From the NCBI GenBank assembly GCA_035290045.1, contig DATDVH010000034.1, positions 1 to 13,957 on the forward strand: DNA of 13,957 nucleotides. Direction: 5' to 3'. The notes below the pieces were generated by a model. The model searched no databases. It saw only the letters and a program-made list of their open reading frames with translations, and was not told the DNA's origin. How positions within the stretch are numbered: position 1 is the first letter of the stretch; each line of letters begins with the position of its first letter. Position numbers and translations under genes: made by a program. Below are positions 1 to 6,969 of the stretch, in pieces. Source of the DNA: DATDVH01 sp035290045 (GTDB lineage Bacteria > Patescibacteriota > Microgenomatia > UBA1406 > HO2-37-13b).

Positions 1-1655
1 CCCTCTCCCCCACGTACCGCATACGGATCTTCGGAAGCGCTGTCAGCTTTGGGAAAATCGAGCGTCTCACTTTCGGTGATTCCCGATCTGTTTTTAGCTA
101 TATTCAATAAATCCAAAAACACTGTGCTATTGTCAATCTTCTTATCTAAAGTGAAGGATAGCTTCTTTTTTTCTTCACCTTCTCCTGTCTCTATATACGC
201 ATATGAGTCTTGAGAATACAATCCGCTATCAATAAAGTCTAATTTCTCTTCTATTTTCAACGGCGGTGCAAACGATGCAAATTCTTCAAAAGTGAGCAGT
301 TTTTCTGCATTATCTTTTATTGTTCTGATTATTTTTTCTCTGTATTCATAGAGAGAATCCTCATTTCTGATAAATTTATCTTTGAAATTGGTCAATTTTT
401 GTTTTTCTTGTGCATCAGCAATGTTTCCAATTTTTTCATTCAATTCTTGAATAAAATATTCATTAGTAAAAGATAGTTTTATTTTTTCATTATCTGAGCT
501 TAATCTACCTATTCTTATTTCTTCAAAATACCCCCATGTAGATTGAATTATTACATTCTTAAAATCTTTTTCATCAGGAAATACATTGATATAAATATCT
601 TCATCCAAAGCTTCCTGCAGCAACTTTCTTTTATCTTCTATAAGTCTTTCAATAAACTTATGGTCTATTGTTTCTTTTCCTTGTTCTTGATAAAATGCCT
701 GCAATGTCGTGATCTCTTTTTCTTTTTCCTGTTCACCTTCTTCTCGATTTCGCTTTTCATCTTCAGTTTCTGTTGACACTTGAGGAGGAGTTTGAAACAT
801 ATCATCCGCATCGTCCTCACTATCAACTCCAGGAATATTTTGCTCAGACGGTTCTTCAGGCTTTTGGTCTGGCGGGCTTTCTCCCAAATGCAGTAGTCCT
901 TTTTTGATCAGAATCATTTCTTTTTTTGCCTCATCAACAGTAAACACCGCTGGCTCAATGAGCTGAAATTGTGGAAAAGTTTTCAGAGTTTTCTTTCCGT
1001 CAATTTCTTCATAGATCTCTGATTGATCATTATCATAATTAAAAAATTCATTTACTTTTGCTTCTCCTTCCCACTCATCATCAACAACCTCCCGTTGAGC
1101 TGGAGGAAAAAGAATAAGATAATTCACATCAGGTCCTTTGATATTTACTGAAGAATACTGATACACCCATGGAAACTCCCAATCAGTCCCACTAACAAAA
1201 TGAAATATTTCCTCATACTGTTCAAATAACTCGTTATAAGTTCTACTCCATTCATCACTATCAGGAAGATAGTGATTTATATGATTGTGAAGATCATTAT
1301 ATATCTTTGATAGCTCCTGTATGTCATTTTTTAGATCATTTGACAGAGGTTTTTCTGGCTGATTTGTTATCAATGTTGATTCTTTCGGTTCATCGGGCGC
1401 TTTTTCGTCTTTTTTCAACTGTGGTGTATCATCAGTTGCTTGAGCGGTTGATTTTTCCCCGCCCATGTCTTTGACTTGCTTCAATGGTACATGAGCAGAT
1501 TCTAACGGAATATTCACTTGGACAGTACGCTCCTCTTGTGGAATATTCTGACTTGCCGTCTCGGCAGCAACAGGCTGTGTTTTCCCCTTATTTTTAGCCT
1601 CTTCAAACAGTCGCAAAAGCGGTGATTTTATTTTTGGTCCTTCAGTCTCTGCCAT
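1..1655 (-). CDS. Large hypothetical protein, C-terminus off the window edge
   Basis: I do not recognise this gene. On the minus strand it is open from the ATG at 1655-1653 to the window edge, at least 551 codons, with the stop outside. It begins MAETEGPKIKSPLLRLFEEA. Residues about 30-110 are a low-complexity, Pro/Glu/Lys/Gln-rich linker. A more ordered-looking segment follows (TDWEFPWVYQYSS, VNYLILFPP), then a second acidic linker at about 270-325. Residues 294-325 of that linker are nearly identical to a stretch of the upstream gene. The part after it contains DSGLYSQDSY, which resembles DAGLYSTDGF in the upstream protein. There is no signal peptide or membrane segment, so it is probably cytoplasmic. 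The start lies 9 nt after the TGA of the upstream gene and in the same frame, with a TAA directly after that TGA, so the two are an operon and not one protein. I see no Shine-Dalgarno site. Confidence 0.8.
   Translation of the reverse strand, partial: MAETEGPKIKSPLLRLFEEAKNKGKTQPVAAETASQNIPQEERTVQVNIPLESAHVPLKQVKDMGGEKSTAQATDDTPQLKKDEKAPDEPKESTLITNQPEKPLSNDLKNDIQELSKIYNDLHNHINHYLPDSDEWSRTYNELFEQYEEIFHFVSGTDWEFPWVYQYSSVNIKGPDVNYLILFPPAQREVVDDEWEGEAKVNEFFNYDNDQSEIYEEIDGKKTLKTFPQFQLIEPAVFTVDEAKKEMILIKKGLLHLGESPPDQKPEEPSEQNIPGVDSEDDADDMFQTPPQVSTETEDEKRNREEGEQEKEKEITTLQAFYQEQGKETIDHKFIERLIEDKRKLLQEALDEDIYINVFPDEKDFKNVIIQSTWGYFEEIRIGRLSSDNEKIKLSFTNEYFIQELNEKIGNIADAQEKQKLTNFKDKFIRNEDSLYEYREKIIRTIKDNAEKLLTFEEFASFAPPLKIEEKLDFIDSGLYSQDSYAYIETGEGEEKKKLSFTLDKKIDNSTVFLDLLNIAKNRSGITESETLDFPKADSASEDPYAVRGGE
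681..775 (-). repeat. 95-bp near-identical direct repeat, copy 1 (coding linker)
   Basis: This segment matches 2505-2599 at 91 of 95 positions, and 723-775 is identical to 2547-2599 without a mismatch. Both copies lie on the same strand and in the same reading frame of two adjacent genes, and encode a charged segment containing TETEDEKRNREEGEQEK and ending LQAFYQEQ. Three of the four differences change an amino acid. The flanking DNA is not obviously similar. Confidence 0.95.
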
Positions 1656-1664
1656 ATAGTTTTA

Positions 1665-4028
1665 TCAAAAAGAAAATGTGCCTAATATAACTTCCTCAAC
1701 CACTCGGCTTTCCAATTGCGGTGGCAACTCTTCATTTCTATACAACGCTCTTATTAGCGCTCGTCTTACGGTTGCGGTCATGTTATCAATTTCGTTTTCA
1801 GTAAAAGGGATTCCTTGCACAAAGTCTTCGCGCAGAAGATCTTGTTTTACTCTATTATGCGGTACTTCTTCAACCGCTTGCAAAAAACTCTGCACTTTTT
1901 CTTTTTCTCCACCGCTCCATTCTATTTTTTGAATATTTTCTAATTCATCGTTTGAAATATGAAACTGGTCCTGCAAACTTTGTATATTTTTATTTATTTG
2001 CTCACTATAATAACCTTCCATTTGAGTAAAAGCTAATAGAGGGTTGTCGTCAATCCATAAAAACCCATCTGTGCTATATAATCCAGCATCATTTAGTAGG
2101 AATTTTTGATTCTGATACTGATCAAATCCTATACTCAAAAGATTTCGTGCAATGGTTTTTCTCTCCTCCCATAACGCAGATCGCAGTTTCAGTAGTTCTT
2201 CTGAAACTCTTTTATAATCGGGAATCAATTTTTCTATTGCAGAGTCATATTTATATTCATCTCTCTCAGATAGTTCTTGTAGACTAACTATTGGATTAGT
2301 AATGATTACTCGTTCATTTGTTTTTGATAAACACGATACTACGATTTCCTTATAAGCGCTATCACTGTATTCCCAATCTGTATCCACAAGGAAGTCTGAG
2401 TTATTTGGAAGCATATCAGGATAATACTTCAAAGAACGTTCACAAATTGTTTTCATTTCTTCTATAGCATCCGCCATCTTTGTGTGTGTCGGAGTATTAT
2501 GCTTTTGTTCTTGATAAAATGCCTGCAATATTGTGATCGCTTTTTGTTTTTCCTGTTCACCTTCTTCTCGATTTCGCTTTTCATCTTCAGTTTCTGTTGG
2601 TACATTAGCTGGTGCAACAGTCCCCTCTACTTTCTCTTGCGCAGGAGGTTGAGTTATCGTATCAGCAACCTTGATTATCTCATGCGTAGGCACATTCTGC
2701 TGTTTTGCTTCTATTTCATGAATTTTTTGAGTAAGAAGGTTCTCATATTTGCTTTTAAGATCTTGATCTAACTGTCTATCATCTCCAATGATATCGCCTT
2801 TTGTTACATGCGCTTTCTCAATGACTACTCCCCTCAACTTTACGTTTGGATGATTATTTGCGAATTTAAACCCCTGTTTATACACGTCGAGAATTCTATT
2901 TTCACCTAAATTTCCATAAGTGTCAAATGCAATGTGAACTGAAGGATTAAAATAGAAGCCTCTCTTTGCACATATAGTTATATGGAACTTTTCTAGAAAC
3001 ACTCTCTTTAAATTCGCAAAAGCTACAGAAAAAAGAGTGTATGTTGGCTTATTTAATTCTTCTCTTTCTAGTGAATGTTGTCCTATTGGTGAATCAATTT
3101 TTGGCGAATACCCTCCTCTCATCCATAAACTATCTCCTATTCTTGTGAGCATGAGGATAGGGTCATTATTTTTACTATAATCAATAATACTTGTCTGTAT
3201 GTTTTCTATCGTATGGATAAAATGAGGCGATTGCATTTTTTCTTCATCATAGACTGAATGAACTGCTTCAAAAAGATTTTTTAACACCTGCATGCCTTCT
3301 ATTAGCTCTCGTTGTTCTTCTGACGTAGAAGTTGTCTCTTCCCTGTTATAAAGCATTATATTTTCTGCTTGCGCGTCTTCTCGGGGTGAACTGACATTCG
3401 GCTCTATGAAAATCAATGAGAAATCTTTTTTTCTCCATTCTTGATTGGGAATTAGGTCAACTATATTACTACATATTTCATCTTTTTGTTCTTGCGTATC
3501 TAATTTTTGTTTTCCTTCAGCGATAGAGAAATTGATATAAAAAACTGTTTCCGTCAGATTTTCAAGTAAATAAATTCCTTCTTTAGATCCACCAAAGATA
3601 AGACTACATAATAGATCAATTTTTTTTTGCCTTGCATCTTCTGTTAAATCATTAAGAAAACCCGCTGTTTTTTCAGTACCGTAGATGAGTGTTCTTACAC
3701 CAAGATACTCCTCCCATACCAGTTCTTTTCGTATATCTTTATTCTCGGGATTTTCTTTCAATCCGCGATATAACTCACTTAAGTGATTATATTTTTCAAC
3801 TCCTCCACGCAGTTTTATTTTCTCTTTATTTGACTCAGTAACATTATTTATGTTTTTTATTTCTACCGGTGGTACCAGTACAGTTATTTCATTCATATTT
3901 TTTTCATCAAAAAACTTATCCAACTCCTCCGCATTCCTTTTTAGGTCCTCTTTTAACCTAACGAGACTTGGAGTATTTTCCAAATCTCCCGGTGGTTGTT
4001 GAACTCCTTCATTCCTTTCTTCATTCAT
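1665..4028 (-). CDS. Large hypothetical protein, paralogue-like partner of its downstream neighbour
   Basis: A 787-aa protein of unknown family. The ATG at 4028-4026 lies about 23 nt from the start point predicted by a strong promoter. It has no signal peptide, no membrane segment and no catalytic motif I can name. Residues 1-70 are hydrophilic. Residues 75-430 look folded, with strand- and helix-like stretches such as KDFSLIFIEP (201-210) and SLWMRGGYSP (300-309). Residues 440-508 are a Pro/Glu/Lys/Gln linker, of which 477-508 is the segment shared with the downstream gene. From about 520 to the end is a second module with DAGLYSTDGF, which resembles the C-terminal part of the downstream protein. 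It ends TGA-TAA, a tandem stop, and the next gene starts 9 nt later, so the two are very likely co-transcribed. Its role is unknown. Confidence 0.85.
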   Translation of the reverse strand: MNEERNEGVQQPPGDLENTPSLVRLKEDLKRNAEELDKFFDEKNMNEITVLVPPVEIKNINNVTESNKEKIKLRGGVEKYNHLSELYRGLKENPENKDIRKELVWEEYLGVRTLIYGTEKTAGFLNDLTEDARQKKIDLLCSLIFGGSKEGIYLLENLTETVFYINFSIAEGKQKLDTQEQKDEICSNIVDLIPNQEWRKKDFSLIFIEPNVSSPREDAQAENIMLYNREETTSTSEEQRELIEGMQVLKNLFEAVHSVYDEEKMQSPHFIHTIENIQTSIIDYSKNNDPILMLTRIGDSLWMRGGYSPKIDSPIGQHSLEREELNKPTYTLFSVAFANLKRVFLEKFHITICAKRGFYFNPSVHIAFDTYGNLGENRILDVYKQGFKFANNHPNVKLRGVVIEKAHVTKGDIIGDDRQLDQDLKSKYENLLTQKIHEIEAKQQNVPTHEIIKVADTITQPPAQEKVEGTVAPANVPTETEDEKRNREEGEQEKQKAITILQAFYQEQKHNTPTHTKMADAIEEMKTICERSLKYYPDMLPNNSDFLVDTDWEYSDSAYKEIVVSCLSKTNERVIITNPIVSLQELSERDEYKYDSAIEKLIPDYKRVSEELLKLRSALWEERKTIARNLLSIGFDQYQNQKFLLNDAGLYSTDGFLWIDDNPLLAFTQMEGYYSEQINKNIQSLQDQFHISNDELENIQKIEWSGGEKEKVQSFLQAVEEVPHNRVKQDLLREDFVQGIPFTENEIDNMTATVRRALIRALYRNEELPPQLESRVVEEVILGTFSF
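2505..2599 (-). repeat. 95-bp near-identical direct repeat, copy 2 (coding linker)
   Basis: This is the partner of 681-775, offset by 1824 bp, a multiple of three, so it is in the same frame. It encodes residues 477-508 of the 787-aa protein. The sharp edges suggest a recent duplication, gene conversion or module exchange, not two old paralogues that drifted evenly. Confidence 0.95.
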
Positions 4029-4057
4029 ATTTTTATACTATCAAAAATAATAAGTCA

Positions 4058-4086
4058 AGTCTACCATATTTTTCCCGCCTTGTCAA
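4058..4086 (-). promoter_or_regulatory. Sigma70-type promoter of the 787-aa gene operon
   Basis: Read on the minus strand, TTGACA (4086-4081, perfect consensus) is followed by a 17-nt spacer and TAGACT (4063-4058), preceded by TGG as in an extended -10. The predicted start point near 4051 leaves a 5' leader of about 23 nt before the ATG at 4028. A second, weaker pair (TTGACT with TATAAA) lies just downstream. Confidence 0.65.
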
Positions 4087-4099
4087 TTACTATAAGGTT

Positions 4100-4858
4100 T
4101 CAACTCTTAGTGCTCCAGCCTAAAAATTCAAGATAGTTTTCCTTATTGATGAGCGTGATATCATACTGATACTCTTTTACAAATTGACGAGCGCCTTTGC
4201 TCAGAAAACCATCTGTGTATTTCAACTCAAACGGTAGGATATGCCCTTCTTTCTCTCCGTGCTCAATATAATCTATTTCCGCCCCGTTGTAGGTTCGCCA
4301 AAAATTATAATCAACAGACTTTACCTTATTCGCATATTTTTTAATTCTTTCAATTATGAGAAAATTCTCCCACAGCGCTCCTACGTCAGCACGCAGAGCT
4401 ACCCCTATCAGCCCGTTTCGTATACCTAAATCAATAAAATAAACCTTGTATCTACGACCGATCTCGCGACGAGGATTTTGAGAAAATGGATGAACTTTAA
4501 TAATCACAAACGATTTTTCCAGCATATCTATATAACTAACGATTGTTTTTCTATCAATCTTCAGACGATTGGAAAGTTCATTTTCATTGATTTCCGCTCC
4601 GATCTGATAAGCCATAGCACAACTTAAATCCTTAATCAGATGATTAAATTTAATTTTTTGAAATATAAAAATGTCCTTAAATAAATAACTTTCCACGATT
4701 TTTTTTAAAAACAGTTTTTTATCTTCAATTTTTTTTTGCAAATATATATCAGGATAATTACCAAACAATAAGAGTTCATTGAGCATCGTATCCGCTTGTT
4801 TTTTGACAAGAATAGACTGGGAAGAAATCAGATGAGTTGAATTCAAAATCTCAATCAA
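4100..4858 (-). CDS. DUF4143 domain protein lacking its ATPase domain (probable 5'-truncated remnant)
   Basis: This is the C-terminal half of the AAA_14/DUF4143 family of ATPases, whose function is poorly known. Recognisable family stretches are FGNYPDIY (32-39), LFKDI (59-63), YFIDLGIRN (140-148), ENFLIIER (164-171) and FWRTYNGAEIDYIE (186-199), a nuclease-like EID segment. Full members have an N-terminal ATPase domain of roughly 150-200 residues with a Walker A motif. None is present here, because the reading frame runs straight into the neighbouring gene. The only available start is a TTG at 4858-4856. The codons just upstream (4882-4859) still read LTRGSPTS, which fits the family's region before LYPLS, so the break probably lies beside the stop codon of the upstream gene. 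The ORF is otherwise intact to its TGA. It may be a decaying pseudogene or a stand-alone DUF4143 protein. The family call is firm; whether it is expressed is not known. Confidence 0.75.
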   Translation of the reverse strand: MIEILNSTHLISSQSILVKKQADTMLNELLLFGNYPDIYLQKKIEDKKLFLKKIVESYLFKDIFIFQKIKFNHLIKDLSCAMAYQIGAEINENELSNRLKIDRKTIVSYIDMLEKSFVIIKVHPFSQNPRREIGRRYKVYFIDLGIRNGLIGVALRADVGALWENFLIIERIKKYANKVKSVDYNFWRTYNGAEIDYIEHGEKEGHILPFELKYTDGFLSKGARQFVKEYQYDITLINKENYLEFLGWSTKS

Positions 4859-4883
4859 CGAAGTCGGACTGCCGCGAGTTAGT

Positions 4884-5618
4884 TTATTTGGGAAAATCAG
4901 GGATTGAGGGCAGTGAAGGGATATTTGGTAAAGGAGATGAGACTGGCGGTGAAACTACTGGAACAACACTCTCAGGAACTGTTGTTGGTTGCGGTTTTGC
5001 CAAAGGAGGAGGGGCTACTGGCTCGGTATTTTCAACATGCGGCGCAGGAGGTTGGTGAAAGGGTGACGCAGACATGGCAGAAGGAAGCGCAGAAGATTCA
5101 GTTACAGTCGCTTGTGGTATTGGAGGAGGAACGACTGACGCTACTGGTTCTTTCGTTGAAGACACTGATGACACATCTTCAGATTGTCCGCTCATACCGG
5201 AAATTTTTTGCAAATTGGATAAGATATCCTGCAGCTTCTGATCGTGGACACCATCTGGTGAAGAATTAACCTCTTGTGCTTGAATTGGGGGAGGAACTAC
5301 TGGTGGAGTAGGGCTCTGCTGAGTGGATGGAATATGTATAGAAGATTCTACTTGAGGAGAAACGACACTAATACCAAGCGCTGTATCAAACTCTTCTTTC
5401 GTAAAACCCTTTAAGGTGATTTTACTCCCATCATCTTTTTGAATCAGTGTAAATGGTACACCAGTAAAATTATCAGATACGGCAAGCATCTCAGAAAGAT
5501 ACGCACGATTCGTATCAATATTTTTCTCCTCAAAAAGTAATTTGTGCTCGTTAAGATAAACTTTTTCCTGTTCGCAAAATGGACAATTATTGATGGTGTA
5601 TACAATAATTTTTGACAT
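4884..5618 (-). CDS. Glutaredoxin-like protein with a long proline-rich tail
   Basis: Residues 1 to about 82 form a glutaredoxin/thioredoxin fold. They contain a CPFC redox site (Cys12, Cys15) at the end of the first strand and the cis-proline motif GVPFT (Pro55), followed by a final strand and helix (LKGFTKEEFDTAL). This part alone is the size of a whole NrdH or glutaredoxin. Residues about 90-244 are a Pro/Val/Ser/Thr-rich, probably disordered tail with repeated VVPPPI, VVPPPIP and VAPPPL motifs. There is no signal peptide, so the domain should act in the cytoplasm as a thiol-disulfide reductase or by deglutathionylating partners. The tail could be a docking region. The ATG at 5618-5616 sits only a few nucleotides behind a predicted promoter. 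It is divergent from the GH18-like gene. A long plus-strand frame over the tail is a shadow of its Pro codons. Confidence 0.85.
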   Translation of the reverse strand: MSKIIVYTINNCPFCEQEKVYLNEHKLLFEEKNIDTNRAYLSEMLAVSDNFTGVPFTLIQKDDGSKITLKGFTKEEFDTALGISVVSPQVESSIHIPSTQQSPTPPVVPPPIQAQEVNSSPDGVHDQKLQDILSNLQKISGMSGQSEDVSSVSSTKEPVASVVPPPIPQATVTESSALPSAMSASPFHQPPAPHVENTEPVAPPPLAKPQPTTVPESVVPVVSPPVSSPLPNIPSLPSIPDFPK

Positions 5619-5630
5619 AGTATACTATTC

Positions 5631-5658
5631 ATTATTCATAAAAAAATACAATTGTCAA
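5631..5658 (-). promoter_or_regulatory. Candidate promoter of the glutaredoxin-like gene
   Basis: On the minus strand there is TTGACA (5658-5653), a 16-nt spacer and AATAAT (5636-5631). The start point would fall near 5624, giving a very short leader before the ATG at 5618. The -35 box overlaps the TTG start codon proposed for the divergent gene at 5652. The octamer AGTATACT at 5619-5626 is a perfect palindrome inside the leader. Confidence 0.45.
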
Positions 5659-6740
5659 CACCATTTTTATTGACCATTACAATAACTATTATTATTTTAA
5701 TATCAACAAGAGCCACTTCTTTCTACCCTCAAAAAAAAATATTACAAGCTCCAACACCAACGACTTCAAGTAAGACATACACTCCTCTTTCAACAAGTTT
5801 ATTTATCCCCTATTGGCATATAGATAAAAAACAAACTGTCTTCACTCCTCCATCAATCCCTGCATTAGAGATGGTGAAAGCTCCGCGGATAATCTATTTT
5901 GGCGTTACCGTAAACTCACACGGGATTGATATGACAGAATCAGGGTACAAGAATATCATTCACATTCCACCAGACCAAAAAGACTCCCTTTTAGTTTTAC
6001 GAATGACAAGTGCCACGGCCTTGGAAACCATGCTCTCGGATGAGAAACTCTTTCAAACTGTTGCAGAAAGTGTCATTCATATTACGAACACATATAATTA
6101 CCAAGGAATACTTTTAGATCTTGAGATACAAAGCATACCAACTAATAAAACAGTCGCACACATCACCTCATTCGTACAGCGCCTTGCCAATGAGCTCAAA
6201 ACCGATAAACTCAGCTTTTCCATGACACTTTTTGGCGATCAATTCTATCGCTATAGACCTTATGATCTTGAAGCTTTGGAAAAATCTGTTGACCACTTTT
6301 ATATCATGGCGTATGATCTCCATAAAGCCAATGGAGAACCAGGTCCTAACTTTCCTTTGAGAAAGGATGCGACATCTGATTATGATCTTGTACGGGCTAT
6401 TGATCAATTTACTACCATAATTCCTCCTGAAAAAATGACAGTTGTCTTTGGCATGTATGGCTATGATTGGATTGTAGATGAGAAAAAACGCCCGATTAAA
6501 AAAGCTACGAGCCTTACTCTTGCGCAAATCAAGAAAAAATTTCTTAAAAAGTGCTCATGGGAAAATTGTATCATCAGAAGAGATAGCGCTTCTGAAGAGA
6601 CTGAAATGAATTATGTAGAACCACCATCTACGTATCACATCGTCTGGTTTGAGGATGAGCAGTCAGTGGATAAAAAAATCCACGCTCTTTTGCAAAAAGG
6701 CATTGTCCATTATGCGTTCTGGGCATGGGGGTATTATTGA
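5652..6740 (+). CDS. GH18-like glycoside hydrolase, exported or membrane-anchored
   Basis: A 362-aa protein with an N-terminal hydrophobic segment (residues 4-18), a signal peptide or anchor, so the body should face outward. Residues about 48-362 look like a GH18 (chitinase/YaaH-type) TIM barrel: FIPYWHID early, YQGILLDLEI at 150-159 for the catalytic strand, DHFYIMAYD (214-222) for the conserved strand carrying Tyr and Asp, and YAFWAWGYY at the end. In the GH18 signature DGxDxDxE the last Asp (156) and the catalytic Glu (158) are kept, but the first two acidic positions are Gln and Leu. It could cleave GlcNAc-containing glycans such as peptidoglycan, or only bind them. The start is uncertain: TTG at 5652 is the first usable codon after an in-frame stop at 5613, and I see no ATG that keeps the signal sequence. 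Confidence 0.7.
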   Translation: MSTPFLLTITITIIILISTRATSFYPQKKILQAPTPTTSSKTYTPLSTSLFIPYWHIDKKQTVFTPPSIPALEMVKAPRIIYFGVTVNSHGIDMTESGYKNIIHIPPDQKDSLLVLRMTSATALETMLSDEKLFQTVAESVIHITNTYNYQGILLDLEIQSIPTNKTVAHITSFVQRLANELKTDKLSFSMTLFGDQFYRYRPYDLEALEKSVDHFYIMAYDLHKANGEPGPNFPLRKDATSDYDLVRAIDQFTTIIPPEKMTVVFGMYGYDWIVDEKKRPIKKATSLTLAQIKKKFLKKCSWENCIIRRDSASEETEMNYVEPPSTYHIVWFEDEQSVDKKIHALLQKGIVHYAFWAWGYY

Positions 6741-6773
6741 AAGTTAAAAATTAAAAGTGAAAAGTTAAAAGTT
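6739..6773. repeat. Heptamer tandem repeat, consensus AAAAGTT
   Basis: Five consecutive 7-nt units read GAAAGTT, AAAAATT, AAAAGTG, AAAAGTT, AAAAGTT. The first unit overlaps the TGA stop of the GH18-like gene. The array lies between convergent genes and is non-coding. Confidence 0.8.
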
Positions 6774-6874
6774 AATTAAACGAGATGTTGCTGTCCTGAC
6801 TTGACATTATTCTTTGAGGCCTCCAAAATATTGCCGATAAGAAGCAGGATAATCATAATACAATATATACCCAT

Positions 6875-6908
6875 CGTAGTTGAAATTGCAAAGCAATTTC
6901 AGCGTACG
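6875..6908. other. Strong hairpin between convergent genes
   Basis: The core is a 9-bp stem (6881-6889 with 6893-6901) and a 3-nt AAA loop. A G-C pair, a G-U pair, one bulged G and four more pairs (6875-6878 with 6905-6908) extend it to about 15 pairs. Neither strand has a T-run directly after it, so it is not a classical intrinsic terminator, though it could still mark 3' ends of the converging transcripts. Confidence 0.7.
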
Positions 6909-6912
6909 AAGG

Positions 6913-6969
6913 GTTATGCCGCTTACAGATGAAACAAATTGTTACAATTTAATCTGAAAGCGGTATAAC
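6913..6969. repeat. 57-nt imperfect palindrome overlapping a gene end
   Basis: The outer arms 6913-6930 and 6952-6969 match at 16 of 18 positions as inverted repeats; the two exceptions are a possible G-U pair and an A-A mismatch. Inside lies a further 6-bp stem AAATTG/CAATTT (6936-6941 with 6945-6950) with a 3-nt loop. The right arm encodes the last six residues (VIPLSD region) of the 362-aa minus-strand gene, and its TAA stop lies in the internal stem. It could act as a 3'-end stabiliser or terminator without a T-run, or be the end of a small mobile sequence. Confidence 0.8.

Noticed and set aside
1653..1667. The two large left-hand genes are in the same frame, so they could be one protein by stop read-through.
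   Set aside because: Two stops in a row (TGA-TAA) separate them and an ATG follows after two more codons, which fits two genes. UGA is a normal stop elsewhere in the window.
4837..5269. Two long plus-strand frames opposite the glutaredoxin-like gene.
   Set aside because: They lie over its proline-rich tail, where biased codons leave the opposite strand open. Their products are Gly/Thr-rich or Gln/Leu-rich low complexity with no start signal.
6913..6969. The palindrome as an integron attC site.
   Set aside because: The ends do not fit GTTRRRY/RYYYAAC, and there is no integrase or cassette array in the window.
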